This document shows positions 52,979 through 62,206 of a stretch of 64,000 nucleotides of DNA, piece after piece. Numbering within the stretch: the stretch's first letter is position 1; each line of letters opens with the position of its first letter. The DNA is from Geothrix paludis. Lineage in GTDB: Bacteria > Acidobacteriota > Holophagae > Holophagales > Holophagaceae. The notes under the pieces are model-generated. The model was not told the origin of the DNA. It did not search any database and saw only the letters and a list, made by a program, of their open reading frames with translations. Made by a program: the position numbers and the translations under genes. The DNA is taken from contig NZ_JAKZLC010000002.1 of assembly GCF_022808815.1 (NCBI RefSeq), positions 124,001-188,000 on the forward strand. Direction: 5' to 3'.

Positions 52979-53716
52979 TTAAAGCGTCCGCCAGAGCACC
53001 TCATAGCTCCGGAGGCCGCCCCCCAGTTCCTGGATCAGCCGGGAGCGCAGCAGGGCGGTGACCGCCGCCTGGGCCTCGTTCGCGGGATCCAGGCGCGGGG
53101 CCGCGTCGGCGCCACCGGTGCGGAGGCGGCGCAGGTGCTCGCGCGTGCCGGGCGGCAGGGCCTCGACGGGATCCACCGGCGTGCACTCCGCACAGCACCA
53201 GCCGTGTTCGGGGCTCAGGAGGACCAGCGGCGCCACCTCGTTCCCGCAGCGTCCGCAGACCCGCGGGTGGGGCAGCAGGCCCAGGCAGTGCAACAGCCAG
53301 TGCTCGGCGTAGGCCAGGATGCCCAGGGCGTTGTCCGGATCGGCCTTGAGGGCCCGCCCGCAGGCGCTCAGCAACCGGTAGAGGCGGTCGTCCTCCACGC
53401 CCTCCTTGGCCACCCGGTCGAAGAGGTCCGCCAGGCAGGCCATGACGAGGCTGCACTCCAGGTGGCCGAGGGTCAGCGGGCTGAAGGCCAGCTCGCAGCG
53501 GGTGACCCGCTTCAGCTCGGTCTGTTCCTTGCCGAAGAAGCTCACCCGCACCATGCCCAGCGGCTCGAAGGCCGCCACCCACTTGGCCGTGGGCTTCTTC
53601 ACGCCCTTGGCCAGGCCCGACAGCCGCTCCCCGTGCTCGGACAGGAAGGACACCACGGCCCCGCCCTCGGCGAAGGGTACGGCCTTGAGGACGATGGCGG
53701 CGCAGGTCCGGATCAC
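52979..53716 (-). CDS. recO: DNA repair protein RecO
   Basis: 245 aa from a GTG at 53716. RecO shape: N-terminal OB-fold with AIVLKAVPFAEGGAVVSFLSEHGERLSGLAKGVKK, then a helical middle (LFDRVAKEGVEDDRLYRLLSACGRAL), and the zinc-binding C-terminal part with VCGRCGNEVAPL and CCAEC (C-x2-C ... C-x2-C). RecO loads RecA onto gapped DNA with RecR. Length is typical. The ribosome site is unclear, as AAGG directly precedes the GTG. Confidence 0.9.
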   Translation of the reverse strand: MIRTCAAIVLKAVPFAEGGAVVSFLSEHGERLSGLAKGVKKPTAKWVAAFEPLGMVRVSFFGKEQTELKRVTRCELAFSPLTLGHLECSLVMACLADLFDRVAKEGVEDDRLYRLLSACGRALKADPDNALGILAYAEHWLLHCLGLLPHPRVCGRCGNEVAPLVLLSPEHGWCCAECTPVDPVEALPPGTREHLRRLRTGGADAAPRLDPANEAQAAVTALLRSRLIQELGGGLRSYEVLWRTL

Positions 53717-53804
53717 CCTTCCAGTCTGCCCGGATTCAACCGCCGGCCCGGAGCCGTGTCTCATCTGGCGAGGCTCCTGAGCCTTCCCGCCGAAGGAGGT
53801 GGCC

Positions 53805-54242
53805 ATGACATCCCTGTTCCGGACTTTCGCGGTCCTCGCGCTCACCGTGCTCCCGGTCCTGGCCCAGCCCGCCCCCCGCCCCGGGGATGGCCGCATCGGC
53901 CGGGCCCTGGCCCTCACCGACGCCCAGAAGACCAGCATCCAGGCCATCCGCGAGAAGCACCGCCCGGACCTGGCGGCCCAGCGGAACGCGGCGCGCGAGG
54001 CCCAGGCCGCCTTCCGGGCCGCGCTCCGGGATCCCGCCACCCCCGAGGCCCAGCTGCGCCTCCTCCATGACAAGGCCGCCTCCGCCCGGTTCGGGATGCT
54101 GATGGCGGGCCGGGCCATGCGCCAGGACATCCAGGCCGTGCTCACGCCGGACCAGCGGGCCAAGGCCGCTCAGCTGCGCGAAGAGGCCCGGTTCCGCCGG
54201 CGGGAGCGCCTGCGCCACTTCCGCATGGCCATGGGCATGTGA
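53805..54242 (+). CDS. Spy/LTXXQ-type periplasmic protein
   Basis: 145 aa from ATG 53805 with AGGAGG 6 bases before. Signal peptide MTSLFRTFAVLALTVLPVLAQ, then an all-helical body: ALALTDAQKTSIQAIREKHRP carries the LT-D-Q pattern and VLTPDQRAKAAQLREEARFRR repeats it (LTxxQ motifs, about 37-41 and 107-111). Such proteins are small periplasmic chaperones or metal-stress proteins such as Spy and CpxP. Role inferred from family. The next gene begins 21 bp on. Confidence 0.85.
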   Translation: MTSLFRTFAVLALTVLPVLAQPAPRPGDGRIGRALALTDAQKTSIQAIREKHRPDLAAQRNAAREAQAAFRAALRDPATPEAQLRLLHDKAASARFGMLMAGRAMRQDIQAVLTPDQRAKAAQLREEARFRRRERLRHFRMAMGM

Positions 54243-54263
54243 GGCTGCCGATAGACTGGAGGG

Positions 54264-56024
54264 ATGCGCGCATCCCTCCTTCTCGCAGCCGCTCTCAGCG
54301 GGATCCTCCTCGCCCAGGACGCCCCGGTCCGGACCTACCGCCAATGGGTGGGCGGACAGGAAGTGGGCGGGGCCTCCCAGGAGACGAAGACCCGCAGTGG
54401 CGTCCGCGAGGTGCGGAACCGCGAGTGGATGTCCATTTCGCGCCTCGGCCAGGAGATCCGCCAGGAGGTGGACCAGACCGCCCGCCGCGCCGCCGACGGC
54501 GCCATGACCTTCACCTGGCGGCTCCAGCTCTCCAAGGAGCCCTTCGAAGGCCGGGCGGAGTGGTCGCCGTCTGATCCCCGCGCCTTGAACCTCCATCCCC
54601 TGAACGGGGCCGCCCTGCGCACCCAGGTGCCCGACGGCGCCCTGCTCTGGCCCGAGGATCTCGACGCGCGCCTCATGGAGGCCGCGCGGTTGCGCTGTCC
54701 CGTGAAGGCAGTCACCTACTCCTTCCCGGTCCAGCAGTGGAGCACCCTCAGCCTCGAACCGGCGGGGGCGGTGCCGCTTCCCGGCTTTCCCGACGCCGTG
54801 CGCTTCACCGGCCAGGAGACCCAGGGCGCGTCGTCGACGCCGGTGGAGGTCTGGATCTCGCCCACCGCGGGTGAGCTGCGCCAGAAAACCGACCTGGGCG
54901 GCCTCGCCATCCTGATGCAGCGCGCGGAGCTTCCCCCGCCCGAGGCCCGGGCCGGCGACGCGACGGGGTTCTTCGAGCGCACCCTCCAGACCCTGCCGCC
55001 CCATCCCTTCCAGCCCTGGCTGCAGAGCCTGACGCTGCGGGCCGAGGGATCTCCGCCCTCCCTGCCCGAGGACGCCCAGCAGACGCGGCTCCCCGAAGGC
55101 CGATGGCGCCTCTCCCAGGCGGCGTCGCCCAGCGCCGCGGAAGCGGCCCAGCTCCCCGTGACGGGCTTTCCGGCGGCGGAAGAGGCCCGCTACCTGGCCC
55201 CCAGCCCCCTGGTGCCCTTCCGGGATCCCGCCTTCGACGGCCTCCTCCGGCGCATGGCCCTGCCGCCGGGCCTGCCGCGCTGGGAGGTGGCGAAGCGCGT
55301 GACCTCCTTCGTCTTCGACTGGATCACCGACAAGGACTTCACCGTGGGCTTCGCCTCGGCCCTGGAGGTCTGCCGCAACCCGCGGGGCGACTGCACCGAG
55401 CATGGGGTGCTGGCCGTGGCCCTGCTTCGCCGCCTGGGCGTCCCCGCCCGCGGCGTCACCGGCTGGGTGGGCCTGGGCGAGACCCTCGGCCTGCACTTCT
55501 GGGTCGAGGTGAAGCTGAAGGACCGCTGGGTGCCCGTGGATCCCACCTTCGACCAGGCGCCGGCCTCGGCCCTGCGCATCAAGCTTGGCGACACGGATCT
55601 CTCCGACCTCGGCAGCGTGGGCTGGGAGGGCGCCGCCCAGGCCTTCTCAGGCGTCCGCTGGATCCCGGAACACGAAGGCTCGGCCCCCTGGGGCAAGGGC
55701 ACCCGCATCGAAGGCGATCAGGTGACGGCCTCCGACGGAAGCCGCCTCCGCCTGCCGGGTGGACGGTGGGACCTGCGGCAGGGCACCCTCACCTTGAACG
55801 GAAGCTGGAAGGTGGAAGCCGTCTCCCGCCCCGGACAGGCCCAGCTCAAGGGGAACCGGAGGCTGGCGGGCGCCCGCACCTTCCGCCAGGGCTGGTGGGA
55901 TCCGGCCTCGCGCCTGCTGTGGATGGACCTCGGACAGGGCCGCTGGCTGCGCCTGGACGGCGTGACCGAGACGGCCGCCTATCTCTTGCTGGATCAGTTG
56001 ATGGCGCCCACCAGGTCTTCCTGA
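54264..56024 (+). CDS. Transglutaminase-like domain protein, exported
   Basis: 586 aa from ATG 54264. Signal peptide (about 1-17). Long N-terminal beta-rich region, then a transglutaminase core: RWEVAKRVTSFVFDWITDKDFTVGFASALEVCRNPRGDCTEHGVLAVALLRRLGVPARGVTGW with catalytic Cys377 in GDCTEHG, His411 in LGLHFWVEV and an Asp in VPVDPTFDQ. In bacteria these are mainly proteases or cell-wall-linked enzymes. Tail of about 120 residues is beta-rich. Ends in a 31-bp overlap with a convergent MarR gene. Confidence 0.88.
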   Translation: MRASLLLAAALSGILLAQDAPVRTYRQWVGGQEVGGASQETKTRSGVREVRNREWMSISRLGQEIRQEVDQTARRAADGAMTFTWRLQLSKEPFEGRAEWSPSDPRALNLHPLNGAALRTQVPDGALLWPEDLDARLMEAARLRCPVKAVTYSFPVQQWSTLSLEPAGAVPLPGFPDAVRFTGQETQGASSTPVEVWISPTAGELRQKTDLGGLAILMQRAELPPPEARAGDATGFFERTLQTLPPHPFQPWLQSLTLRAEGSPPSLPEDAQQTRLPEGRWRLSQAASPSAAEAAQLPVTGFPAAEEARYLAPSPLVPFRDPAFDGLLRRMALPPGLPRWEVAKRVTSFVFDWITDKDFTVGFASALEVCRNPRGDCTEHGVLAVALLRRLGVPARGVTGWVGLGETLGLHFWVEVKLKDRWVPVDPTFDQAPASALRIKLGDTDLSDLGSVGWEGAAQAFSGVRWIPEHEGSAPWGKGTRIEGDQVTASDGSRLRLPGGRWDLRQGTLTLNGSWKVEAVSRPGQAQLKGNRRLAGARTFRQGWWDPASRLLWMDLGQGRWLRLDGVTETAAYLLLDQLMAPTRSS

Positions 56025-56500
56025 ACCGTCTCCTCCTGATGGAGGCAGTGCTCCCGCAGGCGCTCCAGCCAGACCGACATGTTCAGGCATTCCTGCTCGT
56101 CGCAGCAGCTGGTCATCTGGGCGGCCATGCTGCGCACGGGCTCGTCAAGGCGCTCCATGAGCCGCCGTCCCTTGGGCGTGATGACCACGCGGCTCACGCG
56201 CCGGTCCTTGGGATCCGCCACCCGCTTGAGCAGTCCCTGCGCCTCCAGGCGGTCCACCAGGCGCGTCACGTTCGCGAAGCGGTAGATCATGCGCCGCTCG
56301 ATCTCGTAGATGGGATGCCCCTTGGCCGGGCCGCCCCGGGCGATGCGCAGGACGTTGTACTGCTGGATGGTGAGGCCATGAGCCTCGAAGAGCCGTTCCT
56401 GCACCCGGACGACGGCCTCCCGCGTCAGCATCAGCTGCAGCACGAGCTGGACTCCCGGGGAGGGAAGCTTCGACATCTGGAGTTCTTCCTGAAGGGACAT
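55994..56500 (-). CDS. MarR-family transcriptional regulator
   Basis: 168 aa. Winged helix in the middle: LTIQQYNVLRIARGGPAKGHPIYEIERRMIYRFANVTRLVDRLEAQGLLKRVADPKDRRVSRVVITPKGRRLMERL (the DxRxxxVxxT wing is clear). Flanked by helices that form the dimer interface. C-terminal CCDEQECLN adds a Cys cluster that could sense redox or metal. Start ATG 56500. Divergent from an ABC-F gene; the target may include it. Confidence 0.9.
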   Translation of the reverse strand: MSLQEELQMSKLPSPGVQLVLQLMLTREAVVRVQERLFEAHGLTIQQYNVLRIARGGPAKGHPIYEIERRMIYRFANVTRLVDRLEAQGLLKRVADPKDRRVSRVVITPKGRRLMERLDEPVRSMAAQMTSCCDEQECLNMSVWLERLREHCLHQEETVQEDLVGAIN

Positions 56501-56573
56501 GACGACCTCACGGATTCTTTGCGGGCAAGGATCTCCCCATCCATGGGATTCTGGAAGGTCTTAGGAGCCCTTC

Positions 56574-58502
56574 TTGCCTTCTATCGCCCTGAGTTTGATC
56601 AATGTCACGAAACGCTATGGCGCGACAGCCATTCTGGACGGACTGAGCCTCGGTCTCTTCCAGGGTGAGAAAGTCGGTCTCATCGGTCGCAACGGCGCGG
56701 GGAAGAGCACGCTTTCCCGGTTGCTGACCGGAGACGAGACGCCCGATTCCGGCGACGTGGTGATCACCCAGGGCCTCCGCGTCGCGCGCCTGAGCCAGGA
56801 GCCTCATTTCGCCCCGGGCGCCAGCATCCGGCAGGCCCTGGAAGCCGCCCTGGCGGACCATGCGGCCCTGCTGGCCCGCCACCAGCGCATCCACGAGACG
56901 CTCCATGGCGCGACCGGCCCCGAGGAGGCCAGGCTGCTTGACGAACTGCAAAGCGTGGAGCATCAGATCGAGCACTGGGGCTGGGATCTCGAGCCGCGCC
57001 TCAAGGCGGCGGCCACCACCTGGGGCCTGGAGGATCTGGATGTCGAGGTGGAATCCCTCTCCGGCGGCTGGCGCAAGCGCGTGGCCCTGGCCCAGGCCTG
57101 GCTCAAGGAGCCGGACGTGCTGGTGCTGGACGAGCCCACCAACCACCTGGACCCGGACCAGGTGGAGAAGCTGGAAGCATGGCTCCAGGCCTTCGGGGGC
57201 GCCCTCCTCCTCATCACCCACGACCGCCACCTGCTGGATGCCGTTGTGTCGCGGATGCTGGAGCTGGAGGACGGCGGGCTCCGCAGCTACGAGGGCGGCT
57301 ACAGCGACTACCTGCTGGAGAAGTCGGACCGGGAGTTCCGCGAAGCGCGGCTCACGGAGCACATGCAGAACCGCCTGCGCCGCGAGATGGCCTGGCTGCG
57401 CCGCGGCGCGAAGGCCCGCACCCGCAAGTCCAAGCTGCGCATCCAGGAAGTGCTGGACCTCAAGGACAACGTGGAGGACCGCACGCGCCTGGAGGTGCGC
57501 CAGGGGCTCGCCTTCGCCGCCGGCGGCAACCGCAGCGACGCCCTGATCCGCGCCGAGGGCCTGCGCTTCGCCTATCCCGGCGGGCCCGAGCTGCTGGATG
57601 GCCTCGACCTGAGCCTCCAGCGCGGCATGCGCGTGGCCCTGCTGGGGCCCAACGGCTGCGGGAAATCCACCCTGCTGAAGGTGCTGCTGGGAGATCTGGA
57701 GCCGGTCGCGGGCGAGGTGGCCCGGCATCCGAAGCTGGCCACCACCACCATCTCCCAGGGACGCGGGGAACTCGACGGGACGCGCAGCATCCTCGACAAC
57801 CTGGCGGACCGCGCCGCGGTGGTGGACACCGGCAGCGGCACACTGCTGGCCCACGTCTACCTCACCCGCTTCGGCTTCCCGGTGGACCAGCAGAACCGGA
57901 GCGCAGCCACCCTCAGCGGCGGCGAGCGGAACCGCCTCCTGCTGGCCAAGGCCATGCTCAGTCCGGCCGACCTGCTGGTGCTGGACGAGCCCACCAATGA
58001 TCTGGACATCCCCACCCTCCAGAACCTGGAGGAGGCCCTGCTGGGCTTCCAGGGCACGCTGCTCCTGGTGAGCCACGACCGCTTCTTCCTGGATCAGGTG
58101 GCAACCCACACCCTGGCCTGGAACGGCGAAGGGACGCCCCGCTGGGAACTCTACGAAGGCGCGCCTTCCACCGTGCGCAGCCTGCGGGAGGCCCGGGCGG
58201 CCTCCCTGGAGGCGGCCCGGCCCGAGGCGATCCGCCCCGCGGCGAAAGCCGGGGCACCGCGGGCCCGCAAGCCGGGGCTCTCCCAGAAGGAGCTGCGGCG
58301 CCTCGCCGAGGTGGAGCAGGTGATGGACGCCCTCCATGCTCGCCTGTCCGGGCTGGATGCGGTCCTGGCCGACCCATCGGCCTTCCTGCGGGCCGACAGC
58401 CCGGGCCACCAGGCCCTCAAGGACCGGGATGCGGCACGCGCGGAGCTGGAGGAGCTCGAGATCGCCTGGCTGGAGCTGGAGGAAAAGCGGCAGGAAGGCT
58501 GA
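56574..58502 (+). CDS. ABC-F family ATPase (Uup/EttA-like)
   Basis: 642 aa from a TTG at 56574, with AGGAG 6 bases before. Two ABC domains: Walker A GRNGAGKST (about 39-47), signature LSGGWRKRVALAQA, Walker B VLVLDEPTNHLD; then the linker with the RMLRREMAWLRRGAKARTRKSKLR-like helices of the ABC-F P-site arm, second Walker A GPNGCGKST, LSGGERNRLLLAKA, LLVLDEPTNDLD. No membrane part. The C-terminal tail (about 545-642) is a coiled coil, as in Uup. Works on the ribosome or DNA. Divergent from marR. Confidence 0.93.
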   Translation: MPSIALSLINVTKRYGATAILDGLSLGLFQGEKVGLIGRNGAGKSTLSRLLTGDETPDSGDVVITQGLRVARLSQEPHFAPGASIRQALEAALADHAALLARHQRIHETLHGATGPEEARLLDELQSVEHQIEHWGWDLEPRLKAAATTWGLEDLDVEVESLSGGWRKRVALAQAWLKEPDVLVLDEPTNHLDPDQVEKLEAWLQAFGGALLLITHDRHLLDAVVSRMLELEDGGLRSYEGGYSDYLLEKSDREFREARLTEHMQNRLRREMAWLRRGAKARTRKSKLRIQEVLDLKDNVEDRTRLEVRQGLAFAAGGNRSDALIRAEGLRFAYPGGPELLDGLDLSLQRGMRVALLGPNGCGKSTLLKVLLGDLEPVAGEVARHPKLATTTISQGRGELDGTRSILDNLADRAAVVDTGSGTLLAHVYLTRFGFPVDQQNRSAATLSGGERNRLLLAKAMLSPADLLVLDEPTNDLDIPTLQNLEEALLGFQGTLLLVSHDRFFLDQVATHTLAWNGEGTPRWELYEGAPSTVRSLREARAASLEAARPEAIRPAAKAGAPRARKPGLSQKELRRLAEVEQVMDALHARLSGLDAVLADPSAFLRADSPGHQALKDRDAARAELEELEIAWLELEEKRQEG

Positions 58503-58582
58503 TCCCATCACAAGTTGCCCTTGGGGCGGGCAGGCCTTGGGCCTTTTCGCTACCCTGGAGCCTGGACTTTTACGGAGTGCCC

Positions 58583-59587
58583 ATGCGCCCGATGCCTCTC
58601 ATCCTCTTCCCCGCCGTGGCGCTGGTGGCCCAGGCCCCCGCCCCCGTCGACCTGACCCAGCGGTTCAATGCCGAGCTGCCCGGGATCAACCAGATGCTCA
58701 AGACCTTCCAGGCCCAGGAGGCCATGAAGAAGGTGGAGGGCCTGATCCCCGCCGAGCGCCCCGCGTTCAACGGCGCCAATCTCCAGACCATCGGCCAGAG
58801 CATGGACAATGCCCAGGGCCTCCTCTCTTTCTATCGCCTCTGGGCGAACGCCGCCTCCGAGGCCGGCCAGTGGGAGAAGGCCGTCGAGATCCAGGACAAG
58901 CGGTTCAGGACCGCCCAGGGGATCAAGGCGGACCTGGAGAAGGCCCAGGCCCCCATCGCCGCCCAGTGGGACAAGGCCGCCAAGGATTCCCAGGACTACA
59001 TCGCCAAGCACGCGGGCCGCCAGCAGGAGCTGCAGACGGGCCTGAAGGCCCTGCAGGACGAGATCGCGGCCGTGAACTCCAAGCAGACGAAGCTGGATGC
59101 CAAGGGCCTGGAAGACCTCAAGGCCCGGGCGGCGAAGGCCCCCGAGCAGCAGCAGGAGCTCGACCAGATCAACGCGGCCCTCCCGGTCCACAAGCAGAAC
59201 ATCGCCAACGCCCCCAAGGTGATCAAGGTGCTCGCCGATAACCGCAAGGAAGCCGAGGGCATGGTGAAGGCCGCGGAGACCTCCCTGGCCAAGGCCAAGG
59301 AAGTCCTGGCCAGCCAGAACGACGAGATCACCAAGTTCAACACCGAGCAGGTGGTGAAGAAGGTCAAGGTCGTCGGCAAGAAGAACTGGGTGGACGCAGT
59401 GCTCCGCAACCACGAGAACGTCACCAAGCTGAACGGCACGCAGACCCAGGCCGCCTTCCTCAACCGCCTGCTGGTGCTGGATCCCGGCAACGCCACGGCC
59501 ACGAAGGCCCTGGACAACCTGAAGCAGGGCAAGGAAGCCTTCGCCAAGGAAGCCAAGCCCGCCAAGAAGGCCGGCAAGAAGAAGTGA
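58583..59587 (+). CDS. Secreted coiled-coil protein, copy 1 of a pair
   Basis: 334 aa from ATG 58583 with GGAG 5 bases before it. Signal peptide to about 17. The body is nearly all helix with Lys/Glu/Gln/Ala heptads (e.g. AKDSQDYIAKHAGRQQELQTG), and the tail has FLNRLLVLDPGNATATKALDNLKQGKEAFAKEA then a KPAKKAGKKK end. A domain of this type with an LDP-N turn recalls a TPR-like motif. Its tail matches the next gene's, so they are paralogues. Periplasmic, function unknown. Confidence 0.7.
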   Translation: MRPMPLILFPAVALVAQAPAPVDLTQRFNAELPGINQMLKTFQAQEAMKKVEGLIPAERPAFNGANLQTIGQSMDNAQGLLSFYRLWANAASEAGQWEKAVEIQDKRFRTAQGIKADLEKAQAPIAAQWDKAAKDSQDYIAKHAGRQQELQTGLKALQDEIAAVNSKQTKLDAKGLEDLKARAAKAPEQQQELDQINAALPVHKQNIANAPKVIKVLADNRKEAEGMVKAAETSLAKAKEVLASQNDEITKFNTEQVVKKVKVVGKKNWVDAVLRNHENVTKLNGTQTQAAFLNRLLVLDPGNATATKALDNLKQGKEAFAKEAKPAKKAGKKK

Positions 59588-59618
59588 GCACGCCGCGAAC
59601 GACCTGGAGGGAGCGACC

Positions 59619-60476
59619 ATGAGCCGCCTCGGAATCCTGTTTGCCTGCGCCCTGGCCGCCAGCCTGGGCGCCCAGAGCCTCACGGATCGGTTCAAGGAGG
59701 TCCGGGGCCCCTGGGAGCTCCAGCTGGAGCGGGGTGACGCCTCGACCGTCCGCCGCGGGGTGGAGGCCCTTCTCGGCCGGGAAGGCCTCACGGTCAATCC
59801 CTCCGACTACAACGACATGCACGCCCTCGCCGCCCTCCGCAGCCTGGCCGCCCGGGCCTGCGTGGCCGAAGGCAGCTGGGAGGAGGCGGTCCTTCATCTG
59901 CAGAAGGCCCAGGCCGCCGCCGAAGAGAACCTGGCCACCGCGGAGCCCCTGCTGGCCAAGACCCGCGCCGAGCACGAGACCAAGCTCCAGGAATTCCGGA
60001 ACGCCATGGACAAGCAGGCCCCGCGGCTCAAGGAGCTGGACGAGGCACCCGGCCTGACCCAGGAGCAGATGAAGCTCCGTCAACAGCTCCGGATCTTCAT
60101 GGACGAGCAGAAGGCCGCCATCGCCCATAGCGAGCGCGCCCTGAAGGACATCGACGGCATCCTCGAGCGGCTGCGCCAGACCAAGGCGAACACCACCAAG
60201 GCCGCCGCGGACTGGAAGGCCTTCCTGGACCGCGAAAAAGCGGAGATCGCCGAGGCCGGGGGCACCGCCCGCTTCGTGGCCGGGAAGGTGGAGCAGGTGA
60301 AGGCCGACGATGCCCGGCCCCAGCAGGAGCGCCTGGCCTACGCCCGCCGCCTTCAGAAGCTCGATCCCGCCAACAAGGATGTCACCCGCCTCGTGAACAC
60401 CCTCCTTGGCAAGGACGAGCCGGCTGAGCCCGCCAAGCCCAAGGCCCGGAAGAAGAAGGCCGCTCCCAAGAAATGA
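59619..60476 (+). CDS. Secreted coiled-coil protein, copy 2 of a pair
   Basis: 285 aa from ATG 59619. Signal peptide to about 18. Helical body with heptads (SWEEAVLHLQKAQAAAEENLATAE), then YARRLQKLDPANKDVTRLVNTLLGKD and an AKPKARKKKAAPKK end. The LDP-N block followed by a Lys/Ala-rich tail repeats that of the gene before it. Together they look like a duplicated pair in one operon. Ends before a strong terminator. Function unknown. Confidence 0.7.
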   Translation: MSRLGILFACALAASLGAQSLTDRFKEVRGPWELQLERGDASTVRRGVEALLGREGLTVNPSDYNDMHALAALRSLAARACVAEGSWEEAVLHLQKAQAAAEENLATAEPLLAKTRAEHETKLQEFRNAMDKQAPRLKELDEAPGLTQEQMKLRQQLRIFMDEQKAAIAHSERALKDIDGILERLRQTKANTTKAAADWKAFLDREKAEIAEAGGTARFVAGKVEQVKADDARPQQERLAYARRLQKLDPANKDVTRLVNTLLGKDEPAEPAKPKARKKKAAPKK

Positions 60477-60492
60477 GCCGTTCCAATCTATG

Positions 60493-60520
60493 AAAAAGCG
60501 GCCCGCGAGGGCCGCTTTTT
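60493..60520. terminator. Bidirectional terminator
   Basis: A perfect 12-bp stem, AAAAAGCGGCCC and GGGCCGCTTTTT, with loop GCGA. It has A-run and T-run ends, so it works for the coiled-coil genes on the plus strand and the barrel gene on the minus strand. Confidence 0.92.
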
Positions 60521-60536
60521 CGTCCGTGGGGAAAAG

Positions 60537-61187
60537 CTAGAACACGAACCCGAACCCCACCTTCACGAAGTCGGTGGCGGGGGGATCGCCGGCATCCACG
60601 TCGTGGGAGGTGAGGGTCTTGTGGTAGGTGGCCTCCAGCGTGAACCGCAGCCCCGCGTCATAGCCAAAGCTGTGGCCGAAGCCGAGGGAGCCGCCCATGC
60701 GGCTCTTGCGGGTGGTGTCGGTGTAGTCGTAGAGCGGATCGCCGAAGCTGCGGTCGAACTGCTCGAAGTCCGCCGAGAGCCCCGCCACGAAATAGAAGCC
60801 GCGGTGCCGGTAGGCGGTCCCCTCGGGGAAGATCTGCAGGTCCCCGCCCAGGTTGAACATGGAGTGGCGCAGGTTGATGGTGGTCTCGCCGGGGGCGCGG
60901 TTGGTCCCGTTCTCGGCGGATCCGCTGAAGTTCAGGCGGATGGCCAGGCTGCGGTCGACGGGGAAGCTGACCGTGAAGCTCCCGCCGAGACCCACGTCGT
61001 AGGTCTCCTTCTGCGGGGGGATCACGTAGCCCGCGGAGGGGCTGTAGTAGGCGGGATAGGTCTTGCTGGCGAACTCACCGGTGGGGATGGTGAGGTTCAG
61101 GCTGAAGCCCATGTGCGGGGACTGGGCGTGCAGCGCGGCGCCCGAAGCGAGGAGCATGGGCAGCAGGAGCATCGAGATTCGGCGCAT
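60537..61187 (-). CDS. Outer-membrane beta-barrel protein (OmpW/OmpA-like)
   Basis: 216 aa from ATG 61187 with GGAGG 5 bases upstream. Signal peptide MRRISMLLLPMLLASGAALHAQ (cleavage near 22). Alternating hydrophobic strands (e.g. LAIRLNFSGSAEN, YFVAGLSADFEQF, AGLRFTLEATYHK) end with VGFGFVF, a terminal Phe, the outer-membrane insertion signal read by BamA. About eight strands are expected. Precise substrate is not known. Confidence 0.88.
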   Translation of the reverse strand: MRRISMLLLPMLLASGAALHAQSPHMGFSLNLTIPTGEFASKTYPAYYSPSAGYVIPPQKETYDVGLGGSFTVSFPVDRSLAIRLNFSGSAENGTNRAPGETTINLRHSMFNLGGDLQIFPEGTAYRHRGFYFVAGLSADFEQFDRSFGDPLYDYTDTTRKSRMGGSLGFGHSFGYDAGLRFTLEATYHKTLTSHDVDAGDPPATDFVKVGFGFVF

Positions 61188-61397
61188 AGGGCCTCCAATG
61201 GATGGTGCTGGAAAACTACGGAGCGAACGGCGTGCCAGCTTAGGGCAAGCCCCGTCAATCCTTGGATCCAGCGCAGCATACTCCGGTTGAGGCCCCGGCG
61301 CGATCGCGGCGTTTTGCCTCGGCCGCGTGCCGGATTGCAACAGCAGGCTTTGGGCCGGGACCGCGATGGCCTACTCTGGACAGGACGAGGATGGTTC

Positions 61398-62168
61398 ATG
61401 GCGTGGAAGCAGGATCTGGCGAAGTTGAAGCAGCAGCTGGGAGCGGAAGGCGTCCCCGCCCCGGCGCCGAAACCCCCACCCAAACCTGCTCCGAAGCCAT
61501 TGACCCCCACCAGCCTGGATGACGAGGACGAGGTCTTCCTGTCGGCCATGGGGCTGAAAGCCAAGGCCCCCCGCCCGGCCAAGGCCGCTCCCGAACCCCA
61601 GGCCGCGCCCTCCGCGGCACCCGCCGCCCCGCCTCCGCCCCCCCCCGAGACCTTTGAAGAAGCCCTCAAGGATCTGAAAGGCCTGAAGCCGATTCCGCGG
61701 GGGCCCATGGCCCAGGCTTCCCCAGCCTCCATCCCGGCGATCAAGCCGGCTCAGGTTCCGCCACCTCCTCCAGCGGAGAAGGCGCCCCAGGCGCTTATCC
61801 CGGAGGCCCCCAAAGCAGTCGAAGCGGCCACGCCCGCCGGCATGCCGGAGGTTCCCCCGCCCTCCCCGATCCGGTTCCAGCTGGCGGCGGGGATGGCCAT
61901 CGACGTGGACGGCGTGCTGGACCTCCGTGGCCACACGCTCCAGGACGCCATGGACCGCCTGAAGGACCGTCTGGAGGATGGCCTCGTGCTGGGCTGGCGG
62001 AGCCTCCAGGTCATCCTGGGCCCGGAGCCGGCACTCCATGAGGGGCTGCTGGCCCTGCTGGCCTCCGGCAAGACGCCCATGGTGGCGCGGTTCGCCCAGG
62101 CGCCGGTACCCATGGGCGGCAGCCAGGCCTGGCTGCTCTATTTCGCCCCATCCCAGCCCCAGTCCTGA
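61398..62168 (+). CDS. Smr-like domain protein with degenerate catalytic motif
   Basis: 256 aa from ATG 61398 with GAGG 7 bases before. N-terminal helix and DDEDEVFLSAM block (about 40-52) like the lead of Smr proteins (DE-x-F-x-x-AM), then a Pro/Ala linker (to about 160), then an Smr-like fold: VDGVLDLRGHTLQDAMDRLKDRLEDGLVLGWRSLQVILG. In active Smr domains the block is LDLHG and IHGKG; here His is Arg (LDLRG) and the second becomes ILGPEP, so nuclease action is probably lost. RNA or DNA binding may remain. Confidence 0.75.
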   Translation: MAWKQDLAKLKQQLGAEGVPAPAPKPPPKPAPKPLTPTSLDDEDEVFLSAMGLKAKAPRPAKAAPEPQAAPSAAPAAPPPPPPETFEEALKDLKGLKPIPRGPMAQASPASIPAIKPAQVPPPPPAEKAPQALIPEAPKAVEAATPAGMPEVPPPSPIRFQLAAGMAIDVDGVLDLRGHTLQDAMDRLKDRLEDGLVLGWRSLQVILGPEPALHEGLLALLASGKTPMVARFAQAPVPMGGSQAWLLYFAPSQPQS

Positions 62169-62206
62169 TCCGGTTGCCTGGTTCGAATCACTATGGAGTT
62201 CCCCCG

